Positions 41,164 through 50,561 of a DNA stretch of 64,000 nucleotides are shown piece after piece (positions within the stretch are counted from its first letter, which is position 1; every line of letters begins with the position of its first letter). The DNA lies in the NCBI RefSeq assembly GCF_030814655.1, contig NZ_JAUSVK010000001.1, positions 2,437,501 through 2,501,500 on the forward strand. Direction: 5' to 3'. Below the pieces are notes generated by a model. That model ran no database searches. It saw nothing but the letters and a program-made list of their open reading frames with translations, and was not told where the DNA came from. Origin of the DNA: Labrys monachus (GTDB lineage: Bacteria; Pseudomonadota; Alphaproteobacteria; Rhizobiales; Labraceae). The position numbers and the translations under genes were made by a program.

Positions 41164-41280
41164 AGCGGATGTTTCCCGAGAAAGGCACGCCATCATAAGA
41201 AGCAGGATCAAGTTTCGCCCTTCTGCTTCGACGGCTCACGCTGAATCGGAGGGCGCCAACAGGCGACAAGGCGCAGTGAT

Positions 41281-41925
41281 CTAATGCGACTCGATAGGCC
41301 CATGCTCGATTTCGAGACGGAGGCGTTTTGCGGCCCGGCAGGCAGGATCGATGTCGCCATTCAGGCAACTGTCGGCCAGAGCGGCCTTGGCTGCGCTTAG
41401 ATCGCGGGCGGTTCCCTCGCCCCGATAGAGTTCGAGCGCGTACATGGAGCACCCCCACGGATCGTGCGCTTTGCAGGCGATCTCGAAGGAGCGCGTGACG
41501 CAACGCGCAGAGGCCGGGCCGTCATCCATCATCGCGGCGGCGCGGTTGGTGCATCCGGATGGCGTGCCGAGTTCGCATGCGCGGTGAAACAGTGCGTTGT
41601 AGTCGTCGGTTCTCCGCTTCCGCGGGTCTTCCCTCTGCAGTTCCACCGCCAGCCAGTAGCAGCTAAAGGCGTCCCCCACTTGGCATTGGAGCAGACAGGT
41701 GGCCTGATCGGCCTTGCAATCGACATCCGAGTCCAAGGCGAGATCGGGTTGCGTCCCGAAGGCGTCGGCGGGACACGATCTTTGGTGAAAAAGCCATGCC
41801 GGACGCTTTGCCAACGTCGCGTGAAGGGCGTCGTCCTGCTGCGACCGCCTTGTGGACGGCGCAAGAAGCAAGGCAGCCAGCGCAAGCCAGTTGAGGAGGA
41901 AAACGCGGTGCCCAATCATTGACAT
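41281..41925 (-). CDS. Secreted Sel1-like, Cys-rich repeat protein
   Basis: A 214-residue protein with an N-terminal hydrophobic signal (VFLLNWLALAALLLAPS). The body has three to four helical repeats with paired Cys: CLLQCQVGDAFSCYWLAVELQ, HRACELGTPSGCTNRAAAMMDDG, EIACKAHDPWGCSMYALELYRGEG, and DSCLNGDIDPACRAAKRL. Cys at the ends of the repeats is typical of Helicobacter cysteine-rich protein (Hcp)-like and Sel1-like proteins, exported scaffolds for protein contacts. ATG 41925 has GAGG upstream. It is convergent with the DUF1185 operon. Confidence 0.75.
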   Translation of the reverse strand: MSMIGHRVFLLNWLALAALLLAPSTRRSQQDDALHATLAKRPAWLFHQRSCPADAFGTQPDLALDSDVDCKADQATCLLQCQVGDAFSCYWLAVELQREDPRKRRTDDYNALFHRACELGTPSGCTNRAAAMMDDGPASARCVTRSFEIACKAHDPWGCSMYALELYRGEGTARDLSAAKAALADSCLNGDIDPACRAAKRLRLEIEHGPIESH

Positions 41926-42241
41926 CAGCCTCAGCGATAGCCGCTTCGAGCGTCGTAGAGGAAGTCGACAGACCCGACAAGGATGTGTTCAAAGGTTTCC
42001 GCGATCTCTGGTTTCGGTATTGTTCCGCCGATGCATCGTATCTTGACGTTGCGTTGATCCATCTGTTCCTTTTGGAGCGAATCCGGACGGCGCAGCCGAA
42101 CTGTCCATCCGCGCTTGAAACACGGCGTCGACAGGATGGGAAGAAGCGGTCGGGACGACCGCGCTCCCAGGAAGAGAAAGGCGCAAACACGGCGTCACGG
42201 CAGGCTCGCTCCGTCCTGGAGCCTCCTTCAACGGCACGACA
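41926..42241. other. Intergenic region with a REP-type arm
   Basis: Frames on both strands lack domains and ribosome sites, and I assign no gene. GCGGTCGGGACGACCGCGCTCCC with an AGGAAGAG spacer word (42146-42175) matches the head-hairpin and spacer layout of the other REP-type pairs, but a clear mirror arm is missing. The region lies between the Sel1-like and ctaG genes. Confidence 0.45.
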
Positions 42242-42919
42242 TCACGGTTCCTCGCGGCGGACGGCATCGTTCACGAAGCTGGTGTCGGCGGTGAGCTTCT
42301 GCTTCGCCTCGGCGGCGGAGCCGGCCTTGAGGTCGCGCGCGGCGGCGACGTCGTCGGCCGGCAGCCCCTTCTGGTTGTAGAAGGTATAGGACAGCGTCAC
42401 GTCGTTGATCTTCTGGACGTTCTCGTCGGCGAGCATCGCGTCGTCGAGATAGAAGACGACCGGCATCTGGGCGGATTCGCCGGGGGCCAGCTTTTCCGAG
42501 GTGAAGCAGAAGCACTGGATCTTGTAGAAATACGGGGCGACCCCGCTCGGCGTGACGTTGTAGACGGCACGCGCGACCTGCGTCTGCGCCGATTTGTTCC
42601 TGGCGTCGAAATAGACGGTGGCGGGGATGCCGACCTCGACCTCGACCGATCGCTGTTCCGGCTTGAAGTCCCAGTCGAGCCCGGGCGCGACATTGGTATC
42701 GAAGAACACCGTCAGCTTGCGCCGTGCCTGATGCCCGTCGGCGCTCGGCTTCAGGACGTCGCCTGCGCGCTTGGGCGTGCCGTCGATGCCGGTCGCGTCG
42801 CAGAAGGCGCGGTAGAGGGCAGGGGCGTAGGAAACGGTGACCAGCATGCTGCCGACGAAGGCGGTGGCGATGAGAGCGGTGACGCGGATCCGCGCAAGTC
42901 TGGGCAACATCAAATCCAT
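42242..42919 (-). CDS. ctaG: Cytochrome c oxidase assembly protein CtaG/Cox11
   Basis: A 225-residue inner-membrane copper chaperone for the CuB site of cytochrome oxidase. One N-terminal membrane anchor (VTALIATAFVGSMLVTVSYAPALYRAFC) leads into the periplasmic immunoglobulin-like domain, with the copper motif in YFYKIQCFCFTSEKLAPGE (Cys-Phe-Cys-Phe) and MPVVFYLDDAMLADENVQKINDVTLSYTFY. The ATG at 42919 or 42910 is used. No oxidase genes are adjacent, which is unusual since it normally lies in a cox operon. It is divergent from the MerR gene. Confidence 0.9.
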   Translation of the reverse strand: MDLMLPRLARIRVTALIATAFVGSMLVTVSYAPALYRAFCDATGIDGTPKRAGDVLKPSADGHQARRKLTVFFDTNVAPGLDWDFKPEQRSVEVEVGIPATVYFDARNKSAQTQVARAVYNVTPSGVAPYFYKIQCFCFTSEKLAPGESAQMPVVFYLDDAMLADENVQKINDVTLSYTFYNQKGLPADDVAAARDLKAGSAAEAKQKLTADTSFVNDAVRREEP

Positions 42920-42989
42920 TCCCGAAAGCCGGCAAGGTATGCCACGCGGGCGGTCAAGGCACTGTGGCGGATGACCACGGGGGTTTGTC

Positions 42990-43018
42990 TTGACGTTGAC
43001 GTAAACGGTAAATAGCTT
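42990..43018 (+). promoter_or_regulatory. Promoter and MerR-type operator of the beta-oxidation operon
   Basis: TTGACG (42990-42995) and TAGCTT (43013-43018) are 17 bp apart. Between them is GTTGACGTAAAC (42995-43006), an imperfect palindrome centred on ACGT that matches at 10 of 12 positions. MerR-family proteins typically bind between -35 and -10, and ACGT-centred sites are known for the LiuR-like MerR regulators of acyl-CoA catabolism. Confidence 0.6.
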
Positions 43019-43046
43019 CGCCTCCCATGACCTGTAAGACGAGGCG

Positions 43047-43496
43047 ATGACGTTGATGACGTTCACCGAGGCCGGCAGTCGCGAGGGGGAAACGCCGGCG
43101 CAGGGGATTGTTTCCCGCAAGACCTGCTTCACGATCCGCGACCTCGCCGCCGAATTCGGGGTCACGGCGCGGACGCTGCGCTTCTACGAGGAGAAGGGCC
43201 TTCTCGCTCCCGCGCGCAAGGGGCAGGAGCGTCTCTATTCGCGTCGGGACCGGGCCCGGCTGAAGCTCGTGCTGATGGGCCGCAATGTCGGCTTCCCGCT
43301 CGAGGACGTCAGGGCCATGCTCGACCTCTACGATCTCGGCGACGGCCAGGCCACGCAATTGCGCGTCGCCCTCGGCCGTTTCGAGGAAAAGCTCGCGGAG
43401 CTCGAGCGCAAGCGGCGCGACCTCGACCAGGCCCGTGCCGAGCTCACCCATGCGTGCGAAGTCGTGCGCGCCCGCCTCGCCCGGCAGCCGAAATAG
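43047..43496 (+). CDS. MerR-family regulator of acyl-CoA catabolism (LiuR-like)
   Basis: A 149-residue regulator. The HTH is CFTIRDLAAEFGVTARTLRFYEEKGLLAPARKGQERLYSRRDRARLKLVL (about residues 27-76), followed by a dimerisation coiled coil (LGRFEEKLAELERKRRDLDQARAEL). There is no Cys-rich metal site. MerR proteins of this build sit before fatty-acid and branched-chain acyl-CoA genes in many proteobacteria. The acyl-CoA dehydrogenase gene begins 9 bp after its stop, so it heads the operon and probably controls it through the ACGT-centred site upstream. ATG 43047 is chosen; ATG 43056 is possible. Confidence 0.88.
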   Translation: MTLMTFTEAGSREGETPAQGIVSRKTCFTIRDLAAEFGVTARTLRFYEEKGLLAPARKGQERLYSRRDRARLKLVLMGRNVGFPLEDVRAMLDLYDLGDGQATQLRVALGRFEEKLAELERKRRDLDQARAELTHACEVVRARLARQPK

Positions 43497-43505
43497 GAGA
43501 GAACG

Positions 43506-45284
43506 ATGCCCGTCTACAAAGCGCCCGTCGCGGACGTCATGTTCCTCCTGGAGGACGTGCTGGAGATCGGGCGCTACAGCGGCCTTCCCGGCTTCGAGGA
43601 CGTCTCCGCGGATACCGTCCGTGCCATCCTCGTCGAGGGCGCCAGGCTCTGCGAGGCGGTGCTGCAGCCCCTGAACGCCAGCGGCGACCGCGAGGGATGC
43701 CATCGCGCCGAGGACGGGTCGGTGACGACCCCCAAGGGGTTCCGCGAGGCCTATGAGGCCTATCGCGCCGGCGGGTGGATCGGCCTGCCGGTGCCGACCG
43801 CGTTCGGGGGCCTCGGCCTGCCGGCGGTGCTGAACGCGGTGATGCAGGAGTTCGCGTCCGGCGCCAACCTCGCCTTCGGCATGTATCCCGGCCTGACGCA
43901 GGGCGCCATCGCCGCCTTGCTGGAGCATGGTTCGGACGAGCAGAAGGCGACCTACCTACCGAAGATGGTGTCGGGCGAGTGGAGCGGCACCATGAACCTG
44001 ACCGAGCCGCATTGCGGCACGGATCTCGGCCTCATCCGCACCCGCGCGGCGAAGCAGCCGGACGGCTCCTATCGCCTCAGCGGCCAGAAGATCTTCATCT
44101 CGGCCGGCGAGCACGACCTGACGGACAATATCGTGCATCTGGTGCTCGCCCGCATCGAAGGGGCGCCCGCCGGCACCAAGGGCATTTCGCTGTTCGTCTG
44201 CCCGAAATTCCTGGTCGGCGCGGACGGCACCATCGGCGCGCGCAACGCGGTCACCTGCGGCAAGATCGAGGAGAAGATGGGCATCCACGCCAACGCCACA
44301 TGCGTCATGAACTATGACGGGGCGAGCGCGTGGCTGGTCGGCGAGGAGAACCGGGGCCTGCCCGCCATGTTCGTGATGATGAACGAGGCGCGCCTCGCCG
44401 TCGGCGTCCAGGGGCTGGCGGTCGGCGAGGCTGCCTACCAGAACGCCGCCGCCTATGCCAAAGAGCGCCTGCAGGGCCGCGCGCTCACCGGCGCCAAGCA
44501 GGCGGACAAGCCGGCCGATCCCATCATCGTCCATCCCGACGTCCGCCGCATGCTAATGACGGTGCGGGCGCTCAACGAGGGCGGCCGCGCCCTCATGCTG
44601 GAGACGGCGTTGCAGGCCGACATCCACCGCCGCGCCGCGGACGAGGCCACCCGACGGGCCGCGGACGACCGCCTCGGCCTGATGACGCCGATCGTCAAGG
44701 CGATGCTCACCGAGAACGGCCTCAGGGGCGCGATCGAGAGCCAGCAGGTGTTCGGCGGCCACGGCTATGTCGCCGAGGTCGGCGTCGAGCAGTTCGTGCG
44801 CGACGCCCGCATCACCCTGATCTATGAAGGCGCCAACGGCATCCAGGCCCTCGACCTCGTCGGCCGCAAGCTGCCCAAGGACGGTGGACGCGCGATGATG
44901 GCCTATCTCGGCGAGCTCCAGGCCTTTCTCGGCCGCCATGCGGCGGACGAGGCGCTGAAGCCCCATATCGATCCCCTGAAGGTCTCGGCCGGACATCTGC
45001 AGCAGGCGACGATGTGGCTGATGCAGAACGCGCTCGGCAAGCCGGACAATGCCGGCGCCGCCTCGACCGACTACCTCCACCTCTTCGGGCTGGTGGCGCT
45101 CGGCCATATGTGGGCGCGCATGGCGAAGGCGGCGCTGGCGAAGGGGGACGATCCGCTGGCCAGGGCCAAGCTCGTCACCGCGCGCTTCTTCGCCGAACGC
45201 CTGCTGCCGGAGACCGGCCTGCGCCTGGCGCGCGTCAGCGCCGGTGCCGGCGGGGTGATGGCGCTGCCGGCGGAGATGTTCTGA
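43506..45284 (+). CDS. Acyl-CoA dehydrogenase (DmdC-like, large form)
   Basis: A 592-residue flavoenzyme of the long acyl-CoA dehydrogenase type with an extra N-terminal segment and C-terminal domain, like DmdC and other medium/long-chain dehydrogenases. The FAD-binding middle has GTMNLTEPHCGTDLGLIRTRA and FISAGEHD. The catalytic Glu is Glu441 in LIYEGANGIQALDLVGRKL. The last about 110 residues form the extra helical domain (MMAYLGELQAFLG to LPAEMF). It is the first step enzyme of the thiolase/FadB operon. The exact acyl substrate (fatty acyl or methylthiopropionyl) cannot be decided. Confidence 0.9.
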   Translation: MPVYKAPVADVMFLLEDVLEIGRYSGLPGFEDVSADTVRAILVEGARLCEAVLQPLNASGDREGCHRAEDGSVTTPKGFREAYEAYRAGGWIGLPVPTAFGGLGLPAVLNAVMQEFASGANLAFGMYPGLTQGAIAALLEHGSDEQKATYLPKMVSGEWSGTMNLTEPHCGTDLGLIRTRAAKQPDGSYRLSGQKIFISAGEHDLTDNIVHLVLARIEGAPAGTKGISLFVCPKFLVGADGTIGARNAVTCGKIEEKMGIHANATCVMNYDGASAWLVGEENRGLPAMFVMMNEARLAVGVQGLAVGEAAYQNAAAYAKERLQGRALTGAKQADKPADPIIVHPDVRRMLMTVRALNEGGRALMLETALQADIHRRAADEATRRAADDRLGLMTPIVKAMLTENGLRGAIESQQVFGGHGYVAEVGVEQFVRDARITLIYEGANGIQALDLVGRKLPKDGGRAMMAYLGELQAFLGRHAADEALKPHIDPLKVSAGHLQQATMWLMQNALGKPDNAGAASTDYLHLFGLVALGHMWARMAKAALAKGDDPLARAKLVTARFFAERLLPETGLRLARVSAGAGGVMALPAEMF

Positions 45285-45300
45285 TGGAGATGTTTTGATC

Positions 45301-45375
45301 CTGGGACCGCAGGCTTCCAGCCTGCCCTTGCTCTTTGTCTTTGCGGGAAAGCAGGCTGGAAGCCTGCGGTCCCAG
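45301..45375. repeat. REP-type inverted repeat, GGCTTCCAGCC head, perfect arms
   Basis: The left arm begins CTGGGACCGCAGGCTTCCAG and continues CCTGC; the right arm is its exact mirror, ending CTGCGGTCCCAG. The 25-base arms are perfect. The spacer contains CTTGCTC and GCGGGAAAG. The pair lies between the acyl-CoA dehydrogenase and thiolase genes, inside an apparent operon, so it may shape the message 3' end. Confidence 0.95.
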
Positions 45376-45389
45376 GGAGGAATCGCCCG

Positions 45390-46598
45390 ATGACCGATGT
45401 CTACATCTACGATGCGGTGCGCACGCCCCGCGGCCGCGGCAAGGCCGACGGCGCTCTCCACGAGGTGACGAGCCTGTCGCTGGCGAGCCAGGCGCTCGCC
45501 GCGCTCGCCAGGCGCAGCGAACTGCCCGAGAACGCGGTCGAGGACGTCATCCTCGGCTGCGTCGACCCGATCGGCGAGGCCGGCGGCGATATCGCCCGCA
45601 TCGCCGCGCTGCATGCCGGGCTCGGCGAGAAGGTGCCCGGCGTGCAGATCAACCGCTTCTGCGCCTCCGGCCTCGATGCCGTGAACCTGGCCGCCGGCCA
45701 GGTCGCCGGCGGCCAGAAGGACCTGGTGGCGGCCGGCGGCGTCGAGAGCATGTCGCGCATCGGCATGATGGCCTCGGGCGGCGCCTGGGCCTTCGATCCC
45801 TCCAGCGCGGTGCCGACCTGGTTCATGCCGCAGGGCATCTCCGCGGACCTCATCGCCACCAAATACGGCTTCTCGCGTTCCGACGTCGACGCCTATGCCG
45901 TCGAATCGCAGCGCAGGACGGCGCAGGCCTGGGACGAAGGCCGCTTCGGCGGCTCGGTGATCCCGGTGCGCGACGTCAACGGCCTCGTCATCCTCGGCCG
46001 GGATGAACATATGCGGCCCTCCACCACCATGCAGTCGCTCGCCGCCCTCCGGCCGGCCTTCGTCGAGATGGGCGAGATGGGCGGCTTCGACGCGGTGGCC
46101 GTGCAGTCGCATCCGGAAGTCGAGAAGGTCGAGCATGTCCACCATGCCGGCAATTCCTCGGGCATCGTCGACGGCGCCGCGGCGGTGCTGGTGGGGTCCG
46201 CCGAAGCCGGCAGCCGCTTCGGCCTCAAGCCGCGCGCCCGGCTCAGGGCGGCCGCCTCGATCGGGTCGGACACCGCGCTGATGCTGACCGGGCCGGTCGA
46301 CGTGACGGAGCTGATCCTGCGCAGATGCGGCATGAACACCGCCGACATCGACCTTTTCGAGATCAACGAGGCCTTTTCCTCAGTGGTGCTGCGCTACATG
46401 CAGGCCTTCGACCTCGATCCCGCCCGCGTCAATCCCTGCGGCGGTGCCATCGCCATGGGCCATCCGCTCGGCGCGACCGGCGCGATGATCCTCGGCACGG
46501 CCCTGGACGAATTGGAACGAACCGGCAAGTCGGTGGCGCTGGTGACGCTGTGCGTCGCCGCCGGCATGGGCGCGGCCACGATCATCGAGAGGGTGTGA
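45390..46598 (+). CDS. Acetyl-CoA C-acyltransferase (thiolase)
   Basis: A 402-residue thiolase of the degradative/biosynthetic type. The nucleophile Cys91 is in [13 protein letters not shown], the second His in [18 protein letters not shown], and the third motif Cys in [33 protein letters not shown] is the conserved Asn-Glu-Ala-Phe stretch. It releases acetyl-CoA from 3-ketoacyl-CoA in the last step of beta-oxidation. It is coupled to the next gene by an overlap of one base (TGATG). Confidence 0.95.
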   Translation: MTDVYIYDAVRTPRGRGKADGALHEVTSLSLASQALAALARRSELPENAVEDVILGCVDPIGEAGGDIARIAALHAGLGEKVPGVQINRFCASGLDAVNLAAGQVAGGQKDLVAAGGVESMSRIGMMASGGAWAFDPSSAVPTWFMPQGISADLIATKYGFSRSDVDAYAVESQRRTAQAWDEGRFGGSVIPVRDVNGLVILGRDEHMRPSTTMQSLAALRPAFVEMGEMGGFDAVAVQSHPEVEKVEHVHHAGNSSGIVDGAAAVLVGSAEAGSRFGLKPRARLRAAASIGSDTALMLTGPVDVTELILRRCGMNTADIDLFEINEAFSSVVLRYMQAFDLDPARVNPCGGAIAMGHPLGATGAMILGTALDELERTGKSVALVTLCVAAGMGAATIIERV

Positions 46599-48805
46599 TG
46601 GAACTCGTCAATTTCCGCTTCGACGTCGACGCCGACGGCATCGCCCTCGCGATCTGGGACATGCCGGACCGTTCGATGAACGTCTTCACCCCGACGGCGA
46701 TGGAGGAACTCGGCGGCATCGTCGACCACGTCGTCGCCGACACGGCGATCAAGGGCTGCGTCATCGCCTCCGGCAAGGAGAGCTTTTCCGGCGGTGCCGA
46801 TCTCACCATGCTCGAAGGGCTGGGGCGCCGCTACGAGGCGGCACGGCACGAGATCGGCGAGGAGAAGGCGATGGAGGTCTTCTTCGCCGACAGCCGCGCC
46901 TTGTCGCAGCTCTTCCGCCGGCTCGAGACCTGCGGCAAGCCGTTCGCCATCGCGATCGACGGCATCTGTGTCGGCGGCGCCTTCGAGCTGGCGCTCGCCT
47001 GCCACTACCGCATCGGCGCCGCCGACAACGACAAGGCCCGCGTCGGCCTGCCCGAGATCAAGGTCGGCCTGTTCCCCGGCGGCGGCGGCACCATCCGCGT
47101 CTCGCGCCTGATGAAGCCGGACCAGGCCCTGCAGATGCTGCTCAAGGGCGAGCAGCTGCGCATGGCGCAGGCGCAGAAGATGGGCCTGATCCATGCCCTC
47201 GCGCCCCGCGGCGAACTGGTCGCCAGGGCGAAGGACTGGATCCGCGTCGGCGGCTCGCCGATCGCCCCCTGGGATGTCGACGGTTTCCGCCTGCCCGGCG
47301 GGCCGGTCTATTCCAAGGCCGGCACGATGGTCTTCCCGCCGGCCAACGCGATCTACCGCCGCGAGACCTATGACAATTATCCGGCGGCGCGCGCCCTGCT
47401 GCAGACCGTCTATGAAGGACTTCAGCTGCCCTTCGACACCGCCTTGAGGGTGGAATCGCGCTATTTCGCCCATGTCCTGCGCAGCCGCGAGGCGGGCGCC
47501 ATGATCCGCACCCTGTTCGTCTCGATGCAGGACCTCAACAAGGGCGCCCGCCGGCCGGCCGCGCCCAAGGCCGGCCTGAAGCGCATCGGCGTCGTCGGCG
47601 CCGGCTTCATGGGCGCCGGCATCGCCTATGTCGCCGCGCTGGCGGGGCTCGACGTCGTGCTCGTCGACCGCGACCAGGAGGCGGCCGACAAGGGCAGGGC
47701 CCATTCGGAGAGCCTGATCACCGGGCAGATCCGCAAGGGCCGGGCCACCACGGCGGAGCGGGACGCCTTGCTCGCCCGCATCACCGCGACGCCGGACTAT
47801 GGCGCGCTCGCCGGCGTCGATCTCGTCATCGAGGCGGTGTTCGAGGACCGCGGCGTCAAGGCTGAGGTGATCGCCAAGGTCGAGGCGGCGATCGGGCCGG
47901 ACACCATCTTCGCGTCCAACACCTCGACGCTGCCGATCGGCTCGCTCGCCGCGGCCTCGAACAATCCGGCGCGCTTCGTCGGCATCCATTTCTTCTCGCC
48001 GGTGGAGAAGATGCTGCTCGTCGAGGTGATCAAGGGCGCAAACACCGGCGACGGGGCGATCGCCACCGCCTTCGACTTCGTCAGGCTGATCCGTAAGACG
48101 CCGATCCTCGTCAATGACGGCCGCGGCTTCTTCGCCAATCGCTGCGTGCTCAACTATATCCGCGAAGGCCATCTGATGCTGGGCGAGGGCGTGCCGCCGG
48201 CGATGATCGAGAATGTGGCGCGGGCGGCGGGCATGCCGGTCGGCCCGCTCTCGCTCAACGACGAGATCGCCATCGACCTCGCCTGGAAGATCCTGCAGGC
48301 GGCGAAGAAGGATCTCGGTCCGGACGCCGTCGATCCCGCCCAGGAGCGGCTGCTCGACGCCATGCTCCACCAGCATGGCCGGCTCGGCCGCAAGAACGCC
48401 AAGGGCTTCTATGATTATCCGGCCGTCGGCGCCAAGCGTCTGTGGCCGGGGCTCGCCGAGCTGCAGCCGGCCAAGCTCGATCCGGACACCATCGACATCC
48501 CCACCTTGAAGCATCGTTTCCTGGTGACGCAGGCCCTGGAGGCGGCGCGGACGGTGGAGGACGGCATCATCACCGACATGCGGGAGGCGGATGTCGGCTC
48601 GATCCTCGGCTTCGGCTTCGCGCCCTTCACCGGCGGGGCGCTGTCCTATATCGACGGCATGGGCACGAAGGCCTTCGTCGCGCTGTGCGACAGGCTCGCC
48701 GCCGCCCATGGGCCGCGATTCGAGCCCAACGGCCTGCTGCGTGCGATGGCCGTGAAGGACGAACGCTTCTATCAGCGCTTCAAGCCGGCGCCGAAAGCGG
48801 CGTGA
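46598..48805 (+). CDS. Multifunctional enoyl-CoA hydratase/3-hydroxyacyl-CoA dehydrogenase
   Basis: A 735-residue FadJ/FadB-type enzyme. The N-terminal crotonase domain (1-190) has the two catalytic Glu in [15 protein letters not shown] and [16 protein letters not shown]. The NAD-binding dehydrogenase domain begins with [21 protein letters not shown] (about 328-348), then [25 protein letters not shown] and [16 protein letters not shown], and a second dehydrogenase C-domain follows. It carries out steps two and three of beta-oxidation. Its ATG overlaps the thiolase stop. It ends directly before the RAYT unit. Confidence 0.95.
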   Translation: MELVNFRFDVDADGIALAIWDMPDRSMNVFTPTAMEELGGIVDHVVADTAIKGCVIASGKESFSGGADLTMLEGLGRRYEAARHEIGEEKAMEVFFADSRALSQLFRRLETCGKPFAIAIDGICVGGAFELALACHYRIGAADNDKARVGLPEIKVGLFPGGGGTIRVSRLMKPDQALQMLLKGEQLRMAQAQKMGLIHALAPRGELVARAKDWIRVGGSPIAPWDVDGFRLPGGPVYSKAGTMVFPPANAIYRRETYDNYPAARALLQTVYEGLQLPFDTALRVESRYFAHVLRSREAGAMIRTLFVSMQDLNKGARRPAAPKAGLKRIGVVGAGFMGAGIAYVAALAGLDVVLVDRDQEAADKGRAHSESLITGQIRKGRATTAERDALLARITATPDYGALAGVDLVIEAVFEDRGVKAEVIAKVEAAIGPDTIFASNTSTLPIGSLAAASNNPARFVGIHFFSPVEKMLLVEVIKGANTGDGAIATAFDFVRLIRKTPILVNDGRGFFANRCVLNYIREGHLMLGEGVPPAMIENVARAAGMPVGPLSLNDEIAIDLAWKILQAAKKDLGPDAVDPAQERLLDAMLHQHGRLGRKNAKGFYDYPAVGAKRLWPGLAELQPAKLDPDTIDIPTLKHRFLVTQALEAARTVEDGIITDMREADVGSILGFGFAPFTGGALSYIDGMGTKAFVALCDRLAAAHGPRFEPNGLLRAMAVKDERFYQRFKPAPKAA

Positions 48806-48810
48806 TGCTC

Positions 48811-48889
48811 CCGGGACCGCAGGCGTCTCGCCTGCTCTTTCCGGAAGCGCCGCGTTTCCAGAAGCAGGCGAGACGCCAGCGGTCCCGGG
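48811..48889. repeat. REP-type inverted repeat, GGCGTCTCGCC head, next to the RAYT
   Basis: CCGGGACCGCAGGCGTCTCG at the left mirrors AGACGCCAGCGGTCCCGG at the right, with GCAGGC/CGCCTGC inner hairpins. It ends two bases before the restored stop of the transposase reading frame at 48892. The spacer has TTTCCGGAAG and TTTCCAGAAG, the same layout as other pairs. Confidence 0.93.
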
Positions 48890-48891
48890 AA

Positions 48892-49461
48892 TTATCGTTT
48901 CGTTCGATGGTTTGAGGCGCTCGAAAAGCGCCATTGTTCCGGCGTGCTGCACAAGCGAGCCTTGACAGGGTTTTGCTCAATATAGAAGCATGCGGTCTAA
49001 AAATGGCGTTCATCGCGTATTCTGCGGTCGAAATACTCCTTGAACCAGACTTGGCCGTCGCGATTCAATGCCTGGTTGATCCGGTGAGCTGAGAACGATT
49101 TCCAGGCATGCGCCAGTGAAGACAGGCTGTGTTCCGCCAGGGGTGTCACCAAGGCGTGGACATGATTGGGCATCACGCACCATGCGTGCAGATGGTAGCG
49201 TATGCCGTCGAAGAACAGCATGGCGTCCTCGACGATCGCACCGATGTCAGACCGCGCCAAAAAGGCCTCGCCATGGCCTTGATCGAGGACGGCCTCTATG
49301 CGCCTTCGCTCCTCGATCTTCGCCTTGCTTTCGGGCCAGGAGGCAAGATCGGCCAGATATCGATCGACGACGGCGCGCGGAAGGGAATCGGCGAGGCGAA
49401 AGCAAATCGCCTGAGGTACTTCGCCAGCTTCCCAATGGGGGAGGTACCCCGCGAATGCCAT
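48892..49461 (-). pseudogene. REP-associated tyrosine transposase broken by one amber codon
   Basis: The reading frame encodes a Y1 (RAYT) transposase: LPHWEAGEVPQAICFRLADSLP, YHLHAWCVMPNHVHALVTPL with the metal-binding His-x-His, and WFKEYFDRRIRDERHF with the candidate catalytic Tyr. A TAG at 48999-48997 interrupts it, but the same frame continues for 34 more codons ([28 protein letters not shown]) to a TAA at 48892-48894. That is the normal RAYT C-terminus, so a single nonsense change broke an otherwise full-length gene. REP arms flank it on both sides. The upstream start is uncertain (ATG 49461 or a TTG at 49527). It may still be made by readthrough, but I call it a pseudogene. Confidence 0.9.
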
Positions 49462-49528
49462 TCCCGACTGGATTTCATGGCCCCTCTTCGAGACCGTATG
49501 ACTCTTGCTGCAATGCAGCGTTTCCAAG

Positions 49529-49554
49529 AGCAGGCGAGGCGCCTGCGGTCCCGG
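49529..49554. repeat. Single REP arm upstream of the RAYT
   Basis: AGCAGGCGAGGCGCCTGCGG then TCCCGG repeats the right arm of the pair at 48811-48889 with one swapped word. With that pair it brackets the transposase, giving a unit from 48811 to 49554 that lies between the FadB-like stop and the pyrD stop. Confidence 0.85.
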
Positions 49555-49559
49555 CGGGA

Positions 49560-50561
49560 TTACAGCCCCCGCTTGATCTCCCCGATCAGGCCCGGCCCCT
49601 TGTAGATCAGGCTCGAATAGAGCTGCACCAGCGTGGCGCCGGCTTCGAGCTTGGCCTTGGCCGTCGCCGCCGAATGGATGCCGCCGACGCCGATGAGGGG
49701 GAACTTGCCGGCCACCCGCCGGGCGACTTCCGCCAGGACGCGGGTGGAGAGATCGAACAGCGGCGCTCCCGACAGCCCACCGCCTTCGCGCGCCGTCTCC
49801 TTGTCCTTCAGGCTGTCCGGCCGGGCGATCGTGGTGTTGGAGACGATCATGCCGTCGATGCCGCGGCCGAGCGCCACGTCGATGATGTCGTCGAGTTCAT
49901 AGGCGGTGAGGTCGGGCGCGATCTTGAGCAGGAGAGGCCGGCGCGGCGCCTTCAGCGCGATCTCGTCCCGCGTCTCCACCACGCGGGCGAGCAGGCTGTC
50001 GAGCGCTTCGCGTTTCTGCAGGTCCCTGAGGCCGGGCGTGTTGGGGGAGGAGATGTTGAGGGTGAAATAGGAGGCGACCGGCGCAAAGGCGACGATGCCG
50101 GCGGCATAGTCCGCCGCCTTGTCCTCGCTGTCCTTGTTGGCGCCGACATTGACGCCGAGGATGCCGCCGGCCTTGCGCGCCCGGAGCCGCGCGAGCACGG
50201 CCTGGTGGCCCTCATTGTTGAAGCCGAAGCGGTTGATCACGCCCTGGTCGGCCGGCAGGCGGAACAGGCGCGGGCGCGGATTGCCTTCCTGCGGCCGCGG
50301 CGTGACGCTGCCGATCTCGACGAAGCCGAAGCCGAGGCGGAACAAGGGATCGACGACCTCGCCGTTCTTGTCGAAGCCGGCGGCCACGCCGACGGGATTG
50401 GGAAAGTCGAGGCCGAAGGCGCGGACCGCCAGCCTCGGCGGATCGGGGGCCATCGGTGGGAGCGGCAGCGTGCGCAGCGCCATGAGTGTCCGCTCATGGG
50501 CGCGTTCCGGGTCCATCCGGAACAGCAGCGGGCGAATCAGCGGGAAGAAAGCTGCGATCAT
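49560..50561 (-). CDS. pyrD: Dihydroorotate dehydrogenase (quinone), class 2
   Basis: A 333-residue FMN enzyme of the inner membrane that oxidises dihydroorotate with quinone for pyrimidine synthesis. The N-terminal helices (AFFPLIRPLLFRMDPERAHERTL) are the class 2 quinone-binding extension. The barrel shows NPVGVAAGFDKNGE, SVTPRPQEGNPRPRLFRLP, FNNEG, NVGANKDSED, YFTLNISSPNTPGLRDLQ (catalytic Ser), LLLKIAPDLT, MIVSNTTIARP and LIGVGGIHSA. ATG 50561 overlaps the DUF952 stop by ATGA. Confidence 0.96.
   Translation of the reverse strand: MIAAFFPLIRPLLFRMDPERAHERTLMALRTLPLPPMAPDPPRLAVRAFGLDFPNPVGVAAGFDKNGEVVDPLFRLGFGFVEIGSVTPRPQEGNPRPRLFRLPADQGVINRFGFNNEGHQAVLARLRARKAGGILGVNVGANKDSEDKAADYAAGIVAFAPVASYFTLNISSPNTPGLRDLQKREALDSLLARVVETRDEIALKAPRRPLLLKIAPDLTAYELDDIIDVALGRGIDGMIVSNTTIARPDSLKDKETAREGGGLSGAPLFDLSTRVLAEVARRVAGKFPLIGVGGIHSAATAKAKLEAGATLVQLYSSLIYKGPGLIGEIKRGL

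Noticed and set aside
41919-42380. A 153-residue plus-strand frame between the Sel1-like and ctaG genes
   Set aside because: It overlaps the end of ctaG, includes REP-type sequence, and has no domain or ribosome site.
46394-48952. An 852-residue frame antisense to the FadB-like gene
   Set aside because: No domain, and the plus strand has an unambiguous crotonase/dehydrogenase.
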